Below, one piece after another: positions 26,556 to 35,828 of a DNA stretch of 64,000 nt; positions within the stretch are counted from its first letter, which is position 1, and the number at the start of each line of letters is the position of its first letter. Location of the stretch: contig CAVPFA010000003.1 of the NCBI GenBank assembly GCA_963703655.1, forward strand, positions 62,001-126,000, in the 5' to 3' direction. The position numbers and the translations under genes were made by a program. This DNA is from CAVPFA01 sp963703655. GTDB lineage: Bacteria; Actinomycetota; Acidimicrobiia; Acidimicrobiales; Bog-793. Under the pieces are notes generated by a model that had not been told where the DNA came from, searched no databases, and saw only the letters and a program-made list of their open reading frames with translations.

Positions 26556-27900
26556 ATGTCGGCACCGTCTGACAACCACAACCCGACGCTCGAGGACCGT
26601 GCGCGGGAAGCTGTGGCGGATTGCGTGCACTGTGGTTTCTGCTTGCCGGCTTGTCCCACCTACGTCTTGTGGCAGCGCGAGCCCGACTCGCCGCGGGGGC
26701 GCATCCAGCTCCTCGACGGCTGGCTGCGAGGAAGGGTGGAGCTCGACGCCGGCGTGGCCCAGCGCTTCGACAACTGCCTCGGATGTCTCGCATGCGTGAC
26801 TGCGTGCCCATCTGGGGTGCAGTACGAGCACGTGATCGACCTCGCACGAAGGGAGCTGGCGAACAAGCTCGACCTCGGGCCGGCTTCACGCCGGGGCCAC
26901 GAGCGGACCGTCGACTGGGCTCTCCGGCTGTTCCCCTACCGCGCCCGGCTCCGCGTGGCGGCCCTCGGGCTTGTCGCCTACCGCCGCAGCGGGCTGCAGG
27001 CCCGGTTGAGCCGTTCAAAGCTCTGGCGTCGAGTCCCTCGACCGATGCGGGAGATGGACGCGTTGGCGCCGGCGGTCAGCTTGAGGAGTCTCGCCACTCG
27101 GGTCCCGGCGAGCCGCCCGGTCGGTCCGGTCCGGGGTCGGGTCGTCCTGCTGAGCGGGTGCGTGCAGTCGGTCTTCTTCCCGGACGTTACGGCCGCCTCG
27201 GTCCGCGTCCTCAACGCCGAGGGGTTCGACGTCGTGATCCCGGCCGGCCAACCTTGCTGCGGGGCGCTGGCGCTGCACGAGGGACGCCACAAGCTGGCCG
27301 GCCGGCTTGCCCGCAACCTGATCGGGACGACGCCGCTGGCAGGGATCGATGCCGTCGTCGTCACTGCGGCCGGTTGTGGCTCTTCGATGAAACGTTACGG
27401 GAACCTCGAGGGCGTGGCCCAGGAGGGCGACACGAGCGCGGCCGACTTCGCCGGCAAGGTTCGGGACCTGGGCGAGTTCCTGACCCTCTCAGGTCAACGA
27501 GCCGAGTACGGACCGCTTCCGCTCCGGCTCGCCTTCCACGACGCCTGCCATCTCGCCCACGCGGCAGGGTTTGCGTGCCGAGCCGCGCCTCGCGCTGTCG
27601 GCCATTCCCGAGCTGCAGCTCCTGGAGGTGGCCGAACCCGAGATGTGTTGCGGGTCCGCCGGTCTCTACAACCTGCTAGAGCCCGGGCCGGCGAGCGAGC
27701 TCGGTCGCCGGAAGGCGGCCACGATGCTCTCGAGCGCACCCGACGCGATCGTCACCTCGAATCCGGGCTGCGCGCTGCAGCTGACGCGGTACCTCGCCGA
27801 GCTGAACGGGCCGGAGAGCTCGCCACCGGTCGTGTTTCAGCTGGCCCAGGTGCTCGACCGCTCGCTCACGGCCGGCCGGCGGCGCGGCGGCGGGGGCTGA
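26556..27900 (+). CDS. glcF: Fe-S subunit of glycolate oxidase, GlcF-like, one frameshift
   Basis: From ATG 26556 the protein has two [4Fe-4S] motifs (CVHCGFCLPACPTY and CLGCLACVTACPSG) and the first CCG domain (VLLSGCVQSVFFPDV, AGQPCCGALALHEGR, AAGCGSSMKRYGN, HDACHLAHAAG). One extra T in GGGTTTGCG at about 27570 breaks the frame; the next frame gives LRAEPRLALSAIPELQLLEV, EPEMCCGSAGLYN and NPGCALQLTRYLAE to a stop at 27900. Together this is a full GlcF of about 447 residues, passing electrons from GlcDE to quinone. Without correction, the first frame ends at 27920 with an Arg-rich tail. Confidence 0.85.
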
Positions 27901-27941
27901 GGCCTCCAAGACCGGGGTGAGGCTACGAGACCGGGCTGAGG

Positions 27942-29285
27942 CTAGGCGATTACCCCCTCGAGCTCGCCGACCCCTTCGAGCAACCGGCGTACATCGGACT
28001 CGTCGTTGTAGTGCACGACGCCGGCCCGCACGGCTCCCCCGCGGTCACGAATCCCGAGCACCCCGGCCAGCTCCCAGGCGTAGTTGTCGCCGTTCCAGAC
28101 GTTGACCTTGCGACCCGCTAGGTGCTCGGCAACCTCGAGCGGCGTCCGGCCGGCGACGTTGAAGTAAGCGGTCGGCGCCCGGCGGGCCGCCTTTCCGTAG
28201 GTGGTCACGTGCCCCATCGCCTCCAGGCCGCCGGCGAGCGCCTCGAACAGATCTGCCTCGTGGCGCTCCACGGCCGACATCGACGCGAGGATCCGATCGC
28301 GCCGGGAGCCGGTGGCGGCCGGATCGAGCGCCGCGAGGTGCTCGACGGCCGCGACGACCCCGGCGAAGTCGGCGAACGGCGACGTGCCCCGCTCGAACCT
28401 GCCCGGCACCGCCTCGGTCGCCGGCGCGAGCTTGTCGGGGTGGAGCTCCTCGAGCAGATCCGGACTCGCGATCACGGCGCCGACGTGCGGACCCGACCAC
28501 TTGTAGGCGCTGGTCGCGTAGAAGTCGGCGCCGAGGGCTGCCACGTCGACGGGGCCGTGCGGCGTCCAGTGCACGCCGTCGACGTACGTGAGCGCCCCTG
28601 CTGCGTGCGCCTTGGAGGTGATCGCCGCGACGTCGGGTCGAGTCCCGAGGACGTTGCTCGCCGCCGTGAGCGCGACAAGCCTTGTCCTGTCTGACAACAG
28701 CTCGTCGTACTGGTCCGCGGGAAGCTCGCCGGTCGTGACGTCGACCTCCGCCCACCGGACGAGCACGCCGGCACGCTGGGCCGCCTGAATCCACGGCCGC
28801 ACGTTCGCGTCGTGGTCCAATCGCGAGACGACAACCTCGTCCCCACGCGCCCAGCTCTCCGAGAGGGTTGCTGCCAGCCGGTACGTGAGGGTGGTCATGT
28901 TCGGCCCAAGGATCACCCCGAGTGGCTCACCCCCGACGAGGTCGGCGACCGCACGGCGGCACTCGCGGTCGATCTCCGTCGATCGGCGGCTTGCCGCAAA
29001 CGCGCCTCCGATGTTGCCGAGCCCGGCCAGGTAGGCGCCGGAGATCGCCTCGACGACGCCTGACGGAACCTGCGTCCCGGCGGCCCCGTCGAGATAGGCG
29101 TAACCGTCTTCGAGCGCCGGGTAGGACGACCGGATCCTCGCGACGTCGAGGGTCACGGCCGGCTGCGAAGGACTCGAGCGCGCCGCGGTGAGCGGGACGG
29201 CAACCGAGGAGCCGCTCTCCCCCTCTTGTCGCTCGTCGTAAGCGGCCAGGACGAGCTCGGCGACGTGCCGCACGTGGGTCGCCAT
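27942..29285 (-). CDS. class V aminotransferase, cysteine-desulfurase-like (VC1184 subfamily)
   Basis: The catalytic part has RIRSSYPALEDGYAYLDGA, GTQVPSGVVEAISGAYL, GGAFAASRRSTEID, DHDANVRPWIQAAQRAG, TYVDGVHWTPHG and FYATSAYKWSGPHVG (PLP lysine in YKW). This is the pattern of the VC1184-type cysteine-desulfurase-like proteins, which often are not true desulfurases. The frame is open upstream: the first ~25 residues (ATHVRHVAELVLAAYDER) are actually the last helix of the GntR/FCD regulator, and no stop separates them. A separate start could be a GTG before TLDVARIRSSYP near 29155. It is the last gene of the minus-strand catabolic arm; substrate unknown. Confidence 0.8.
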   Translation of the reverse strand: MATHVRHVAELVLAAYDERQEGESGSSVAVPLTAARSSPSQPAVTLDVARIRSSYPALEDGYAYLDGAAGTQVPSGVVEAISGAYLAGLGNIGGAFAASRRSTEIDRECRRAVADLVGGEPLGVILGPNMTTLTYRLAATLSESWARGDEVVVSRLDHDANVRPWIQAAQRAGVLVRWAEVDVTTGELPADQYDELLSDRTRLVALTAASNVLGTRPDVAAITSKAHAAGALTYVDGVHWTPHGPVDVAALGADFYATSAYKWSGPHVGAVIASPDLLEELHPDKLAPATEAVPGRFERGTSPFADFAGVVAAVEHLAALDPAATGSRRDRILASMSAVERHEADLFEALAGGLEAMGHVTTYGKAARRAPTAYFNVAGRTPLEVAEHLAGRKVNVWNGDNYAWELAGVLGIRDRGGAVRAGVVHYNDESDVRRLLEGVGELEGVIA

Positions 29286-29925
29286 CGCCCGGCCGGCGCC
29301 CTCGACGTCGCGGTCCCGGATCGCCGCGGCTACCTGAAGGTGCGATTGCGCGGCACTCGATCGAGTCGGCGGTCCCCGGCACGTCGCGCTGGCGAAGCGC
29401 GCTCACGAGCGTGAGCGACTGCTCGATGCACAGCTCGAGGCGCTGGTTCCCGACACTGGCAGCTATGGCTCGATGGAATTCCTCGTCGGCAGCCTTGAAA
29501 TCCCTGGCATCGCCCGCCTTCGCGGCGCGAAGCGACCGGTCGGCGATCTTGAAGATGCGCTTGACCGACCGCTCGTCGCCGCGCGCGGCGGCCGCACCGG
29601 CCGCGAACACCTCCAGCGCCTCACGCACCTCGTAGGCGTCACTGATCGAGCGCCGCGAAGGGCTCAGGATCCGCCCGCCCCGCCGCTCATCGGGCTCGAT
29701 GAGACCGATCTCGCGGAGCTGCAGGAGGGCCTCCCGGACCGGTGTCTTGCTGACGTTGAGCTGACGGGCCAGTCCCGCCTCGGTCACCCGCGTCCCGGGA
29801 GCAAGCTCCTGGTTCACGATGGCGCTGCGAATGGCATCGAGAACTACGTGTGTCAAGGTGTCGGGTCGCTCTGCGAGGCCGAGGCCCGGCGCAACGGCGA
29901 AGGCCGGCTCGGCTTGCCCGCTCAC
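29195..29925 (-). CDS. GntR/FCD-family regulator, one frameshift, runs into aminotransferase
   Basis: The winged helix has THVVLDAIRSAIVNQELAPG, TRVTEAGLARQLNVSKTPVR and EALLQLREIGLIEP, a standard GntR head. The FCD domain follows (SDAYEVREALEVFAAGAAA, KAADEEFHRAIAASVGNQ, ESLTLV-like SLTLVSALRQRDVPGT). One extra C near 29356 breaks the frame; removing it gives IECAQSHLQVAAAIRDRDVE then ATHVRHVAELVLAAYDER, a normal FCD end. Its reading frame then continues without stop into the aminotransferase. The start is unclear: ATG 30027 overlaps the hydantoinase gene, GTG 29925 does not. FCD regulators usually sense a carboxylate or amino-acid intermediate of the pathway beside them. Confidence 0.8.
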
Positions 29926-29986
29926 GCTCGTGCCCGCGAGTACCGACGCGGGACGGCGAGCTCCCCGCGCCGTGCAGTCGCACCCA

Positions 29987-31372
29987 TCACCGCTGAAGGC
30001 TATCTCGTGGCGAGCCGGTACGGACATGGGAAGGCCCGAGCTCAGACGTGCGCGCCGCCGCCAGGTATCGCCCACCGCCGTCTTCGGTCAGGCGCCCGTC
30101 GCTCACGATCAGCCTGCCGCGGTGGAGCACCGCTCTGATCTGCCCGTGGATCTCCCGGCCGGCGTACACACTGTCGCCGGTGCGGTCGTCGAACGTGTCG
30201 ACCTCGAGGGTCGAGGTGCCTTCGGGCGCCCACACGACAAGGTCGGCGTCCGCGCCCGGAACGATCGCGCCCTTGCTCGGGTGGCCGAAGATGCGCGCCG
30301 CATTGGCCGAGGCCAGCTCGACGAGACGGCGGATCGGCACGCCCCGCGCCAACCCCTCGGAGAGAAACAGGGGCAGGCGCGGGCCGACCCCGGCGAGGCC
30401 GTACCCGTGCGTGACGCCGTTGAGCGACAGGTTCTCGGGGGTGCGCGAGCGAAGCTGCGCATGGTCAGAGCCGATCGTGTCGACGGTCCCGTCCCCGATC
30501 CCCTCCCACATCGCCTCGGGCTCGGTGGCTCCGCGCAGGGGCGGGCAGACGAGGTAGCGCTCCGCGTCCGGGGTGTCGTAGAGCCGGTCGTCCAGCAGCA
30601 GGTAGTGAAGGCAGACCTCGGCGAAGACGGGCGGCCGGCGGCGGCCACGGGCGAGGCGCACCTGGCTGAGCGCCCGCGAGGAGGAGAGATGCACGAGATA
30701 GCTCGCAGCGCCGGCGAGCTCTGCTGCGGCAAGGACGCTGGCGACCGATTCCTCCTCGACCTCGGGAGGCCGGGTCCGGACGAACGCGTCCGGTCCGCGC
30801 CGCCCTTCGACAAGGGCCCTCTCCACGAGGGCCTCGATCAGCGGTCCGTTCTCGCAGTGCACCTGCATGACGAGGCCGAGCTCCCGGGTCCAGACCATCA
30901 GCTCGAAGAGCCTTTGGACCGTGCACATGATGCCGAGCTCTGGGTAGGCGAGGAACACCTTGACGCCCGTCGCACCGGCCCCGCGGATCGCCGCCAGATC
31001 CTCGAAAGAGACCCGCTCGGGTTCGTACAGCATCGCGTGAAGGCCCACGTCGACGGCCGGCCGCATCGCGGTGATCTCCTCCCGCCGGCGCAGCACGCAG
31101 GCGAGCGCTCCCTCGCCGGGCTCGGGGTTGGTGAAGGAGAGCACCGTCGTCGTCCCGCCGAGCGCGGCAGCTGCGCAGGCCGCCCGCGGGTCGGACATGA
31201 TGTGGCAGTGGGGGTCGACGCCACCGGGCAGCACGTAGCAGCCGGCGGCGTCGAGGTGCTCCCCGGAGCCGGATCCGGGCGAGGCCAGCTCCTCGACCGT
31301 GGTTTCGCGGACGATGACGTCGGCGTCGACGACGCCGGCGGGGGTCACCACCTTGCCACCGACGATGTTCAC
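29987..31372 (-). CDS. dihydropyrimidinase/hydantoinase-type cyclic amidohydrolase
   Basis: A 461-residue amidohydrolase. It has LPGGVDPHCHIMSD with the metal DxHxH, ATGVKVFLAYPEL with the lysine that is carbamylated in hydantoinases, QVHCENG, YLVHLSSSRAL, CLHYLLL, DTIGSDHAQ with the catalytic Asp, and GAIVPGADADLVVW. These match the dihydropyrimidinase/D-hydantoinase group, which opens cyclic amides such as hydantoins, dihydropyrimidines or allantoin. GTG 31372 gives the normal start (VNIVGGKVVTPAG) and overlaps the stop of the upstream amidohydrolase (GTGA). Substrate not determined; the racemase in the same arm fits hydantoin chemistry. Confidence 0.88.
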   Translation of the reverse strand: MNIVGGKVVTPAGVVDADVIVRETTVEELASPGSGSGEHLDAAGCYVLPGGVDPHCHIMSDPRAACAAAALGGTTTVLSFTNPEPGEGALACVLRRREEITAMRPAVDVGLHAMLYEPERVSFEDLAAIRGAGATGVKVFLAYPELGIMCTVQRLFELMVWTRELGLVMQVHCENGPLIEALVERALVEGRRGPDAFVRTRPPEVEEESVASVLAAAELAGAASYLVHLSSSRALSQVRLARGRRRPPVFAEVCLHYLLLDDRLYDTPDAERYLVCPPLRGATEPEAMWEGIGDGTVDTIGSDHAQLRSRTPENLSLNGVTHGYGLAGVGPRLPLFLSEGLARGVPIRRLVELASANAARIFGHPSKGAIVPGADADLVVWAPEGTSTLEVDTFDDRTGDSVYAGREIHGQIRAVLHRGRLIVSDGRLTEDGGGRYLAAARTSELGPSHVRTGSPRDSLQR

Positions 31373-32535
31373 GAGCCCGGTGCGCCAGCCGTCGCGTCGA
31401 GCAGGCCGGCCACCGGCCAGTCCAGCTCGTGCAGGCGGCCCGCGCGGACCACCAGCCGCGGCACGAGGAGCTGTTCGGCCGTCTCGGTCGCTCCCTCCCC
31501 GTCGGTGAGCCGCCAACTGCCGGTCCGCAGCTCGAAGGTGGTCAGGTCGGCTTCGCGGCCCGGTGCGAGTGATCCGAGCGCGCCGGCCCTCCGGATCGCC
31601 GAGGCCGGCGACGCCGTCGTGGCACGGATGACCTCGCCAAGATCCATGCCCACGTGCAGGAGCTTTGAGAGCGTTGTGGCCTGGTCGTAGGCGGGACCCG
31701 CGACGTTGTGGGCGTGGAGGTCGCTCGAGATGCTGTCGGGTGGGAAGCCCTGGGCGAGCGCAGCGCGTGCGACTCGGTAGGTGAAGCTCCCGATCCCGTG
31801 CCCCACGTCGAAGAGCACTCCACGCTCACGTGCACGCGCAACCTCGGGGAACAGCCTCCCGTCTGGTTGGAGGATGCCGCCCTCGTTGCCGTGAAAGCAG
31901 TGTGTCACGATGTCCCCGGCCACCAGGTGCCCGAGCAGCCAGGTGATGGGTCGCTTCATGTCGATGACGTGGACCATGAGCGGAAGGCCCAGTTCGTCGG
32001 CGGCTTGACGTGCGAGCTTCAGCGCCGGCTCCGGGTCGTTCCCGACCATCTGGTATCCGAGGCGGACCTTCACCCCGACTATCACCTCCGGGTGCTCGCG
32101 CGCCCTCGCGATCGCCTGGTCGGGCGAGCCCCAGCGCAGGTCCTCGAGCTCGCCGAGCAGGTTCGTGATCATGCCCTGCACGGCCACGTGCAAGAACGCC
32201 AGGATGCGCGTCTCGGCAGGGTCGACTATGAAGCGAAGCAGGCCCGGGAAGGTCTGCGCGCCCGACGAGCCGGCGTCGACCGCCGTCGTGACCCCGCGCC
32301 GAAGGCAGTAGGTGTCCGCGTCGACGCCGTAGTGCGAGACGCCCTGATAGAGGTGAGTATGCAGGTCGACGAAGCCTGGGGTGAGGATCAGACCTCGGGC
32401 GTCAACCGTCTCGGAGCCGGGCGGGACCTCGCCGGGCGCCGACACGACGCCGTCGGACACCGCCACGTCCATCACTTCGTCGATGCCTCGAGCGGGGTCG
32501 AGGACACGACCCCCGGCGAACGAGATGCCAGTCAC
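31369..32535 (-). CDS. amidohydrolase/deacetylase, EF_0837-type
   Basis: A 388-residue amidohydrolase. It has LTPGFVDLHTHLYQGVSHYG with two metal histidines, CLRRGVTTAVDAGSSGAQTF, VIVGVKVRLGYQMVG with the likely carbamylated Lys, MVHVIDMKRP, VTHCFHGNEGG and SISSDLHAHN with catalytic Asp. This pattern belongs to the dihydroorotase-like EF_0837/Atu3266 family; tested members deacetylate N- or O-acetyl carboxylates, so the old label dihydroorotase is unlikely. GTG 32535 overlaps the stop of the aminotransferase gene upstream, and its stop overlaps the hydantoinase start, so the arm is translationally coupled. Confidence 0.85.
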   Translation of the reverse strand: MTGISFAGGRVLDPARGIDEVMDVAVSDGVVSAPGEVPPGSETVDARGLILTPGFVDLHTHLYQGVSHYGVDADTYCLRRGVTTAVDAGSSGAQTFPGLLRFIVDPAETRILAFLHVAVQGMITNLLGELEDLRWGSPDQAIARAREHPEVIVGVKVRLGYQMVGNDPEPALKLARQAADELGLPLMVHVIDMKRPITWLLGHLVAGDIVTHCFHGNEGGILQPDGRLFPEVARARERGVLFDVGHGIGSFTYRVARAALAQGFPPDSISSDLHAHNVAGPAYDQATTLSKLLHVGMDLGEVIRATTASPASAIRRAGALGSLAPGREADLTTFELRTGSWRLTDGEGATETAEQLLVPRLVVRAGRLHELDWPVAGLLDATAGAPGS

Positions 32536-33917
32536 AGCAGCCCCTCGGCCTGCAGGACGGGGACAGTGGCCGAGAAGGCGGCGACGGTCTGCTCGAGATC
32601 GCGTTCGGTGTGCTCGGTGCTCACGAAGCCCGACCCGTGGAAAAGGTGCACGCCCCCGAGCAGCATGCCGCAGTGCAGCTCGGCCGAGAGCCGTGGGTCG
32701 AGGCCCGCCTTGATCTCCGACAGCGGGAGCGACTCGGGTGCTCCCTCGTGGCCGAGCAGGAGGTGGAACGTCGAGGACTCGCCGTAGACGCGGCCGGCGA
32801 CCCCGCGTCGCTCGAGCACCTCGGTGAGCTGCGCGACGCAGCTCGGCCGCGAGCCGGTCGGCGGTTTCCTGGGCCTCGCCGGAGGCGACCAGCCGCAACG
32901 TGACGACGCCGGCGGCCGCGGCTGCCGGGCTGGCGTTGTGCGTGCCCGGGTGCGCGACCCGGCGAGGGTCGCGGGCGGGAAGGGCGAGGGCGTCGAGGAG
33001 TTCGGCGCGCCCGCACACGGCTCCCCCCGGCATGCCGCCGGCGAGGACCTTGCCGAGCGCGGTGAGGTCCGGCTGTCACGCCGGCCACCTGCTGCACGCC
33101 ACCGGGCGACCAGCGGAACCCCGAGACCACCTCGTCGAAGACGAGGACGGTGCCGCACTCGAGCGTCAAGTCGCGCACGGCCGCCAGGTAACCATCCGGC
33201 AGCGGGACCATTCCCCACGTCGCTCCCGAGGGCTCCAAGATGAGCGCGGCGACGTCTCGCCGGGCGAGGACCTCGCGAGCCGACTCGAGGTCGGCGGGGA
33301 TCACCTGCCACATCGGCTTCGAGCCCGGGCGGCAGGCCGGCGGTGTCGGGCCCGGTAAAAGGTGGGTCGGCGCCGTAGGCGACCTGATCGCTCCAGCCGT
33401 GGAAGTGGCCGGCCAGCTTGACGATCTTCGGGCGCCCCGTGACCGCGCGCGCCAGGCGCAGCGCGAGCAGGGTCGCCTCGGTGCCACTCGAGGTGAAGCG
33501 CACCCTCTCGGCAGACGGCACGAGGTCGACGACGGACTCGGCCCAGTCACACTCGAGCTCGTGGGCGGCCCCCGGGTGAAGAAACCGGGCCGCCTGCTCC
33601 TGGACCGCCGCCACCACCTCGGGGTTGCCGTGTCCGAGGAGCAACGAGCCGTGCCCGAGGACATAGCAGATGATCTCGTGACCGTCGAGGTCCCACTTCT
33701 TAGAACCGGCGGCCCTGGCGACCGCGACCGAGAAGGGGTCCGCTCGGCGGACGTCGTGGGTCACCCCCGCCGGCAGCGACCGGAGCGCTCGCTCGTGGAG
33801 CTCCGCAGATCGAGGGTTCTCGCTCCCCCAGCGGGCCGCGAGCTCCCCGACCGCCTGGCCGCGTGGCACTCGCGCGCCGGCCACCGCACCGCCGGCCACC
33901 TGTCCGGAAACCTTCAT
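32532..33917 (-). pseudogene. class III aminotransferase/GSA-aminomutase-like, three frameshifts
   Basis: From ATG 33917 (AAGGAG upstream) the frame gives HERALRSLPAGVTHDVR, WDLDGHEIICYVLGHGSLLL, GHGNPEVVAAVQEQ and VRFTSSGTEATLLALRLARA. Near 33325 it shifts to ADLESAREVLARRDVAALIL, EPSGATWGMVPLPDGYL and LVFDEVVSGFRWSPGGVQQV. Near 33075 it shifts again to LTALGKVLAGGMPGGAVCG, with the PLP Lys, and PGTHNASPAAAAAGV. Near 32845 it returns to the first frame (AQLTEVLERRGVAGRVYGES to the stop). All three are +1 changes in GC-rich runs. The whole is glutamate-1-semialdehyde-aminomutase-like. In a catabolic cluster such paralogues are often beta-amino-acid transaminases, so I do not call it HemL. Confidence 0.8.
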
Positions 33918-33960
33918 CCCGATCACGCTCCTTGGTCCTGGTCCGGGCCCGCCAAGCAAC

Positions 33961-34764
33961 CTATGGCGGATCCGGCCGAGCCCAAGTCGCGTCGCTCCAC
34001 GCGTAGGCACCCGACTTGCTCGTCCACACGCCCGAGGCCCACAACCCGTGAGCGATGCAGGCGCCGAGGGCAACCCCGTCGCACACCGGGACCTCGAGGG
34101 CGCTGGCGAGGGCCGCCGTCATGGGACTGAAGGCCGCACAGGCGAGCACGAGTCCGTCGGCTCCGGCCCCCAACAGCTCGCGGCCCCTGGCGGCCAGGCG
34201 ACTGGCGAGATCGTCCCGACCACTGGCGATGTCCTCCCGGTCCTTGGCGATGTCCTCTCGGCCACGCTCGGGGACCTCGCCCCCGGCGGCGGCCTGGTCC
34301 GCCGGGGGACAGGCCTGCTCACGGCCGGGCGGGTGGGCGGCGAGGATGCCGACGCAGCTTCTCGCCGCGCCCGCGCTCTCGAGCTGGGCCCAGAGCGACG
34401 GCACGCCGCGGTCCAACGTGGTGAGCAGACCGAACCGGCTCGTGACCGTCTGCGCCTGCACGAGCGCGGCGGTTCCGAGGCCGACGACCGGGGCGCGTGT
34501 GACCTCGCGCAGCGCCGCGATCGCAGGGTCGCCGAAGCACCCGACGAAGAACGCGTCCGGGTCCGACGTGCCGAGAGCCGCCCGCAGGACGGCGACCGAC
34601 GCCTGCACATCGTCGGTAGAGGTCTCGATGACCCGTGGGCTCGTCGCGCACGTGAGAGCCTCGACCTCAGACCCGGGCGGCAGGACGCGCAGCGCCACGT
34701 CCGCGAGGTACCGCGTCACCGACGTGTCCGAGTTCGGGTTGATCACACAAAGCCTGAATCCCAA
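33961..34764 (-). CDS. Asp/Glu/hydantoin racemase family protein
   Basis: A 267-residue protein starting LGFRLCVINPNSDTSVTRYL, the N-terminus of the hydantoin/Asp/Glu racemase family. The two catalytic-type cysteines are in FFVGCFGDPAIAALRE and LVLACAAFSPMTAAL. TTG 34764 is chosen because AAGGAG lies 9 nt upstream and the conserved start follows at once. Between the two halves is a charged insert with three 7-residue repeats (REDIAKD, REDIASG, RDDLASR; about 34195-34275), which I have not seen in the family. Its place beside a hydantoinase suggests it racemises the substrate or product. First gene of the minus arm, divergent from the deacetylase. Confidence 0.85.
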   Translation of the reverse strand: MGFRLCVINPNSDTSVTRYLADVALRVLPPGSEVEALTCATSPRVIETSTDDVQASVAVLRAALGTSDPDAFFVGCFGDPAIAALREVTRAPVVGLGTAALVQAQTVTSRFGLLTTLDRGVPSLWAQLESAGAARSCVGILAAHPPGREQACPPADQAAAGGEVPERGREDIAKDREDIASGRDDLASRLAARGRELLGAGADGLVLACAAFSPMTAALASALEVPVCDGVALGACIAHGLWASGVWTSKSGAYAWSDATWARPDPP

Positions 34765-34819
34765 CGAAACCCACTCCTTCGCGCCGGACCGGGGGACGAT
34801 CCTGCCCCGCCGCGCTCGC

Positions 34820-34829
34820 CGGTATACCG
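34820..34829. promoter_or_regulatory. CGGTATACCG palindrome in the cluster's divergent promoter
   Basis: CGGTATACCG is a perfect 10-bp palindrome in the 98-bp gap between the racemase and deacetylase starts. FCD-type GntR proteins bind short dyads of the form GT-N(0-3)-AC. GTATACCG occurs again at 37798-37805 before the solute-binding-protein gene. This is the best candidate site for the cluster's GntR regulator. TATACC could instead be part of a -10 element. Confidence 0.4.
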
Positions 34830-34862
34830 TATCTGGCAATCCGGACCGAGAGGAGACGACCG

Positions 34863-35828
34863 ATGGGCCCAGAGGCTGGCGCGGGCGCGGCAGAAGGCAT
34901 GCCGGCTCGTGACTTCGTCGGGTACGGGCGGCGGCCCCCAGACGTGCAGTGGCCGGGCGGCGCACGTCTCGTGGTCAGCATTGTCATCAACTACGAGTCG
35001 GGTGGGGAGTACTCGCTGCTCGAAGACGGGCGCAACGACTCGTGGGGCGAGTACTCGTACCAGATAGGGCCCGAGGTCCGCGACCTCGGGACCGAGGCGC
35101 ACTTCGAGTACGGCAGCCGGGTGGGGATCTGGCGACTGGCTCGCCTCTTCGACCGCTACGGCGTGCCGGTCTCAGTTGGCGCGAGCGCCGTGGCGCTCGA
35201 GCGCAACCCGGAGGTCGTCGAGTGGATCGCCGACTCGGGCCACGAGCTCCTCGGGCACGGGTGGCGGTGGACCGAGAACTCGACGATGAGCAGGCAGGAA
35301 GAGCGCGATGACCTGCACCGCGCCGTCGAGGCCTTCGAGAAGCTGACCGGTAGCCACCCTGCAGGCTGGTACGTGCGGTCCTTCCCGAGCGTGAACACCC
35401 GCGAGCTGCTCGTCGAGGAGGGAGGCTTCCTCTACGACTCGGACTCGTGCAACGACGAGCTCCCGTACTACGTCGACGTGCGCGGGACGCCGTTTCTCGT
35501 CGTTCCGTACTCGAAGGTTTACAACGACGTCCGGTACCTTCTCAGCCCGACGTACTCGACCCCGCGGCACTTCTCCGAGAGCCTGCGCGCCGGCGTCGAC
35601 TACCTCTGCGACGAGGCCGCGAGGGGCGAAGGCTCGAGGATGATGACCGTCGGTCTCCACGAGCGCTGGAGCGGCCAGGCCGGCCGGACCTCGGCGGTGC
35701 GTGACTTCGTCGAGTACGTCCAGAGCAGGCCCGACGTCGTCTTCATGCGGCGCGACGACATCGCCCGGTGGTGGGCGGACCATCACCACGAGTGGGCGCC
35801 GGTCGGCGACCAGGGCGCCCGCGTGTGA
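34863..35828 (+). CDS. polysaccharide-deacetylase family protein, PuuE allantoinase-like
   Basis: A 321-residue NodB-fold protein. It begins ARDFVGYGRRPPDVQWPGGA and LVVSIVINYESGGEYSLLED, which is the pattern of PuuE-type allantoinases and related cyclic-imide or peptidoglycan-like deacetylases. Later motifs are YGVPVSVGASAVALERNPEV, GHELLGHGWRWTENSTMSR, GWYVRSFPSVNTRELLVEEG, YDSDSCNDELPYYVDV and GLHERWSGQAGRTSAV. PuuE opens allantoin without urease-type amidohydrolases. ATG 34863 has GAGGAG 7-8 nt upstream. First gene of the plus arm; its TGA overlaps the GTG of the next gene. Substrate in this cluster is unproven. Confidence 0.85.
   Translation: MGPEAGAGAAEGMPARDFVGYGRRPPDVQWPGGARLVVSIVINYESGGEYSLLEDGRNDSWGEYSYQIGPEVRDLGTEAHFEYGSRVGIWRLARLFDRYGVPVSVGASAVALERNPEVVEWIADSGHELLGHGWRWTENSTMSRQEERDDLHRAVEAFEKLTGSHPAGWYVRSFPSVNTRELLVEEGGFLYDSDSCNDELPYYVDVRGTPFLVVPYSKVYNDVRYLLSPTYSTPRHFSESLRAGVDYLCDEAARGEGSRMMTVGLHERWSGQAGRTSAVRDFVEYVQSRPDVVFMRRDDIARWWADHHHEWAPVGDQGARV

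Noticed and set aside
32532..33917. Calling the gene hemL for haem synthesis
   Set aside because: It sits in a catabolic operon with no hem genes, and class III aminotransferase paralogues are common there.
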